Below are positions 4,506-7,410 of a stretch of DNA of 7,410 nucleotides, piece by piece; positions within the stretch are counted from its first letter, which is position 1; every line of letters begins with the position of its first letter. Position numbers and translations under genes: made by a program. The notes under the pieces were generated by a model. It ran no database searches and was not told where the DNA came from. It saw only the letters and a list, made by a program, of their open reading frames with translations. The stretch is from Actinomycetes bacterium (GTDB taxonomy: Bacteria; Actinomycetota; Aquicultoria; CAJVYJ01; JAUVQD01): NCBI GenBank assembly GCA_030598355.1, contig JAUVQD010000060.1:1-7410 (forward strand). The letters are read 5' to 3'.

Positions 4506-6983
4506 GTGAGTAAATCAAAAGCGTCGACAATCGAAAAGACAACGGTACCTATCTCCGGTCTTCATTGCGCGTCTTGCGTTGGCCGAGTTGAAGACGTGCT
4601 GCGAAAAACAGAGGGTATCAAGGAGGCCAATGTTAATTTGGCGCTTGAGAACGCGCATATCGTCTACGAGGCCAATGAAGTCGATTTAAGCGGCATTAAA
4701 CAAGTTGTCAAAGACGCTGGTTATGATCTGATCATCCCGGAAAAAACAGCAAAGAATGAGGTAAATCTCAAAATCTTAGGGATGCATTCCCCTCACTGCG
4801 CCGGTGTGGTCAGCAAAGTACTCTCCGGCCTGGAAGGTGTTGATGATTTCAAAGTCGACTTTTCAAACGAGAAAGCACATGTGCGATTTAATCCGGAGAT
4901 ACTCGACGAAGAGAGAATTAAAACCGCGATAAAGGAAGCCGGATACAGGCCATTTACAATAAGCGGCTCGGAGATGGCGATAGATCAAGAGAAAGAGGTG
5001 CGGCGAGAAGAATTCCTCGACCTAAAAACCAAACTCATAGTCGCGGCAATCCTCTCGTTGATCATCTTTCTCGGCAGTATGACTAAGTGGTTTCCGTGGA
5101 CGCCCGCGCTCCTTAAGAACCATTACACTTTGGCTTTACTGGCAACACCTGTCCAATTCTGGGCTGGCTGGCGTTTTTATGTTGGCGCCTGGGGCGCCGC
5201 TAAGCAGCGGACAACCACTATGGATACGCTAATCGCCCTCGGCACGTCCTCCGCCTATCTTTTTAGCCTTGTCTTCACCTTAGCTCCCGGAATATTTCCG
5301 GCTGGAGCCGGATCGGTCTATTTCGACACATCAGCAATGATAATCACGCTTATATTGCTTGGAAGATTCTTTGAGGCCAGCGCCAAGGGGCAAGCGTCTG
5401 AGGCTATCAGAAAATTGCTGGGACTGCAGGCAAAAACAGCGCGGGTGATCCGAGACGGAAAAGAGCTTGATCTGCCCATTGAAGAAGTGGTAGTCGGTGA
5501 TTTGATCACAGTCAGACCGGGGGAGAAAATCCCGGTTGACGGCGTAATTAACACGGGTTCATCGGCCGTTGATGAATCAATGCTTACCGGTGAAAGCATG
5601 CCGGTTAGAAAAGAACCCGGCGACGAGGTTATAGGAGCCACGATCAACAAAACCGGCGCCTTCACCTTTAAAACTCAAAAAGTTGGCGGCGACACCGTCT
5701 TGGCAAATATTGTACGCATGGTTGAGGAAGCTCAAGGGTCTAAAGCGCCTATCCAGCGGCTGGCCGATATAATCGCCTCATATTTTGTCCCGGCGGTTCT
5801 AGCAATTGCCTCGATCACATTTGTGGTTTGGCTAATCTTCGGGCCTGAGCCGGCTTTTACTTTTGCTCTTTTAAACTTTGTCGGCGTTCTAATCATCGCC
5901 TGCCCATGCGCCTTAGGGCTCGCGACCCCAACAGCTATTATGGTCGGCACTGGGCGCGGCGCGGAAAACGGTATCTTAATTAAAGGTGGCGAAGCCCTTG
6001 AGACCGCCCATAAAATAAGCGCCGTCGTTTTTGATAAAACCGGAACTTTAACAGAGGGTGAGCCTTCGGTCACTGATCTTTTGACGCACGGCGATTTCAG
6101 CGCGGACACGGTTCTTGCGCTGACAGCGGCGGCTGAAAAAAGCTCAGAACACCCGATCGGTGAGGCGATAGTTGGTTCTGCTGAAGCAAAGAATTTGAAA
6201 CTCGACCCTGTGACGGCATTTGACTCGATCACTGGAAAAGGGATTGAAGCTCAAATCAACGGCCAAAAAATAGCAATTGGAAACGCGGCCTTAATGACCG
6301 AAAAAGGCGCTGATTATAAAGATCTGGCTAAGCGCGCCGGGGATCTATCGTCACAAGGAAAAACGGCTGTCTATATCGCGATTGATGGAAAGCTAGCTGG
6401 TCTGATCGCAGTTGCTGATACCGTGAAAGACCACTCAAAAGCCGCGGTCGATCAACTTCATCAACTAGGTATTAAGGTTGTGATGATCACCGGGGATAAT
6501 CGGCGCACTGCAGAGGCCATAGCCGCAGATGTTGGCATTGATAAAGTGTTAGCTGAGGTTTTACCTCAAGATAAAGCCGCGCAGATAAAAAAGTTGCAGG
6601 CGGAAGGTGAAATTGTGGCTATGGTCGGCGATGGAATCAATGATGCCCCTGCCCTAGCCCAAGCCGATATTGGCATAGCCATCGGCACCGGTACTGATAT
6701 CGCGATTGAAGCATCTGATATCACATTAATGAGAGATGACTTACGGGCCGCTGTTGGCGCTATCAGCCTCAGCAAGCAAACGATCAAGATAATCAAACAG
6801 AACTTGTTTTGGGCATTTTTCTACAATACTTCGTTAATTCCGATCGCGGCCGGCGCCCTCTATCCGTTTTATGGAATTTTGTTGAGCCCGATTTTTGCTG
6901 GAGGCGCGATGGCCATAAGTTCTTTGACTGTAGTGCTAAACTCTTTACGCCTTAGGCGCGCGAAGATCAGCTCTGTTCACTGA
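4506..6983 (+). CDS. copA: Cu(I)-exporting P1B-type ATPase
   Basis: CopA pumps cytosolic Cu(I) across the membrane using ATP. The 825-residue protein has two N-terminal metal-binding domains: the first has CASC (21-24), the second SPHC (95-98), lacking the first cysteine. Eight membrane helices are expected from about 175. Landmarks are TGES (361-364, actuator), CPC (466-468, ion path), DKTGT with phosphorylated Asp510, SEHP (547-550, nucleotide domain), TGDN (662-665) and GDGIND (708-713). Asn766, Tyr773-Asn774, and Met802 with Ser805-Ser806 in the last helices match Cu(I) (P1B-1) pumps. The start is GTG at 4506; an in-frame TAG at 4500-4502 excludes longer forms, and GGGGGTG lies seven bases upstream. 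Control is probably by the CsoR-type operator and perhaps the leader ORF. Its 3' end overlaps the convergent gene by 7 bases. Confidence 0.97.
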   Translation: MSKSKASTIEKTTVPISGLHCASCVGRVEDVLRKTEGIKEANVNLALENAHIVYEANEVDLSGIKQVVKDAGYDLIIPEKTAKNEVNLKILGMHSPHCAGVVSKVLSGLEGVDDFKVDFSNEKAHVRFNPEILDEERIKTAIKEAGYRPFTISGSEMAIDQEKEVRREEFLDLKTKLIVAAILSLIIFLGSMTKWFPWTPALLKNHYTLALLATPVQFWAGWRFYVGAWGAAKQRTTTMDTLIALGTSSAYLFSLVFTLAPGIFPAGAGSVYFDTSAMIITLILLGRFFEASAKGQASEAIRKLLGLQAKTARVIRDGKELDLPIEEVVVGDLITVRPGEKIPVDGVINTGSSAVDESMLTGESMPVRKEPGDEVIGATINKTGAFTFKTQKVGGDTVLANIVRMVEEAQGSKAPIQRLADIIASYFVPAVLAIASITFVVWLIFGPEPAFTFALLNFVGVLIIACPCALGLATPTAIMVGTGRGAENGILIKGGEALETAHKISAVVFDKTGTLTEGEPSVTDLLTHGDFSADTVLALTAAAEKSSEHPIGEAIVGSAEAKNLKLDPVTAFDSITGKGIEAQINGQKIAIGNAALMTEKGADYKDLAKRAGDLSSQGKTAVYIAIDGKLAGLIAVADTVKDHSKAAVDQLHQLGIKVVMITGDNRRTAEAIAADVGIDKVLAEVLPQDKAAQIKKLQAEGEIVAMVGDGINDAPALAQADIGIAIGTGTDIAIEASDITLMRDDLRAAVGAISLSKQTIKIIKQNLFWAFFYNTSLIPIAAGALYPFYGILLSPIFAGGAMAISSLTVVLNSLRLRRAKISSVH

Positions 6984-7410
6984 GATGCCTGGCAGTATGG
7001 ACAGATAGTCCAGTTTAGCCTAAGCGCGTGCTCACATTCCGGACACGCTTTTTTGAGTTTTTTGAGACAATACGGACAGATAAGAAACTCCGACTCCACG
7101 GGTTTCATGCAGGCTGAACAGACAACACCGCTGCGAGCCAAGCTGGATTCTTTGGCCTTAATCTCGAGCTCCCTCTCTTTCGTTTCTTCGACCAATTCAG
7201 GAGGCCTGACAACCAAGTAGATCAATAAGCCCAGCAAAGGAAAAACAAAAGTGACTATCGACCAATAAACCGCCATCGTTCCCCGGTTTTTCGCGTCCCG
7301 ATATGTCCAGAAGACAACGCTGACCCATAGGACCACAAGAAAGACCCTTATAAGCACCAGGAAAAAACGAAAAAACGGTGAACTGAAGAAATTGACAATA
7401 TTGTTGATTG
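6977..7410 (-). CDS. Membrane protein with double zinc ribbon, 5' end probably outside the window
   Basis: Two hydrophobic helices are followed by a charged helix (about 54-72) and four Cys-x2-Cys knuckles. Counted from the GTG at 7355-7357, the helices lie at about 2-18 and 29-50, and the cysteines are 80/83, 94/97, 105/108 and 119/122, as in double zinc ribbon proteins. The frame has no stop between that GTG and the window edge. The extra residues ([16 protein letters not shown], then LVLIR...) look like natural protein leading into the first helix, and the GTG has no ribosome binding site, so I infer a start to the right of the window. Function is unknown; a membrane-tethered metal or nucleic-acid binding role is possible. 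The stop overlaps the copA stop region tail to tail by 7 bases. Confidence 0.82.
   Translation of the reverse strand, partial: INNIVNFFSSPFFRFFLVLIRVFLVVLWVSVVFWTYRDAKNRGTMAVYWSIVTFVFPLLGLLIYLVVRPPELVEETKERELEIKAKESSLARSGVVCSACMKPVESEFLICPYCLKKLKKACPECEHALRLNWTICPYCQASQ

Noticed and set aside
5732..6232. Long open frame on the minus strand inside copA (166 codons)
   Set aside because: It is antisense to the conserved CPC-to-DKTGT region of copA, has no recognisable domain and a biased composition typical of a shadow frame.

Overview
The window reads as a piece of a bacterial chromosome from a Gram-positive-type lineage. The grounds are a glycine T-box leader in front of glyQS, a CsoR-type copper operator, and TTG and GTG start codons. 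A deep-branching Actinomycetota or Bacillota/Chloroflexota-like anaerobe would fit, but the phylum is an inference. Codon use looks even across the window. There are no insertion sequences, CRISPR arrays, phage genes, rRNA or tRNA genes.

Layout. Positions 1-2543 (minus strand) hold a TTGACA-17-TAATAT promoter, a complete T-box leader with its terminator, glyQ (TTG start), and the first 481 codons of glyS, cut by the left edge. Positions 2621-3516 (plus) hold a membrane-anchored YtxH/BON protein and a two-repeat DUF2267 protein, a stress-type pair five bases apart. Positions 3548-3766 (plus) hold a small CPYC glutaredoxin. Its apparent stop, TGA at 3755-3757, is followed by two more codons and TAA, and then by a compact hairpin with a GGUC loop. 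This is the arrangement of a selenoprotein whose selenocysteine is third from the C-terminus ('Uxx-star' type), so the usual 69-residue call probably loses the functional end. Positions 3806-4210 (minus) hold ndk. Positions 4294-6983 (plus) hold a copper-efflux unit: a promoter buried in a CsoR-like operator, a 175-base leader, and copA. Positions 6977-7410 (minus) hold a membrane protein with a double zinc ribbon, open through the right edge.

The copA leader contains an 18-codon ORF behind a textbook Shine-Dalgarno sequence. The peptide, MARFMIPRIAHCDGGCKW, ends in a His-Cys-x3-Cys cluster. Its stop codon lies in a potential hairpin that competes with another pairing inside the ORF, and a perfect 13-bp tandem repeat follows. 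It looks like a copper-sensing leader peptide or a tiny copper-binding protein.

How the parts work together: glyQS is induced when tRNA-Gly is uncharged. copA exports Cu(I), probably with transcriptional derepression plus a possible second control through the leader ORF. The glutaredoxin and the BON/DUF2267 pair suggest redox and envelope stress roles. The two main novelties are the probable selenocysteine glutaredoxin and the Cys-containing copper leader ORF.
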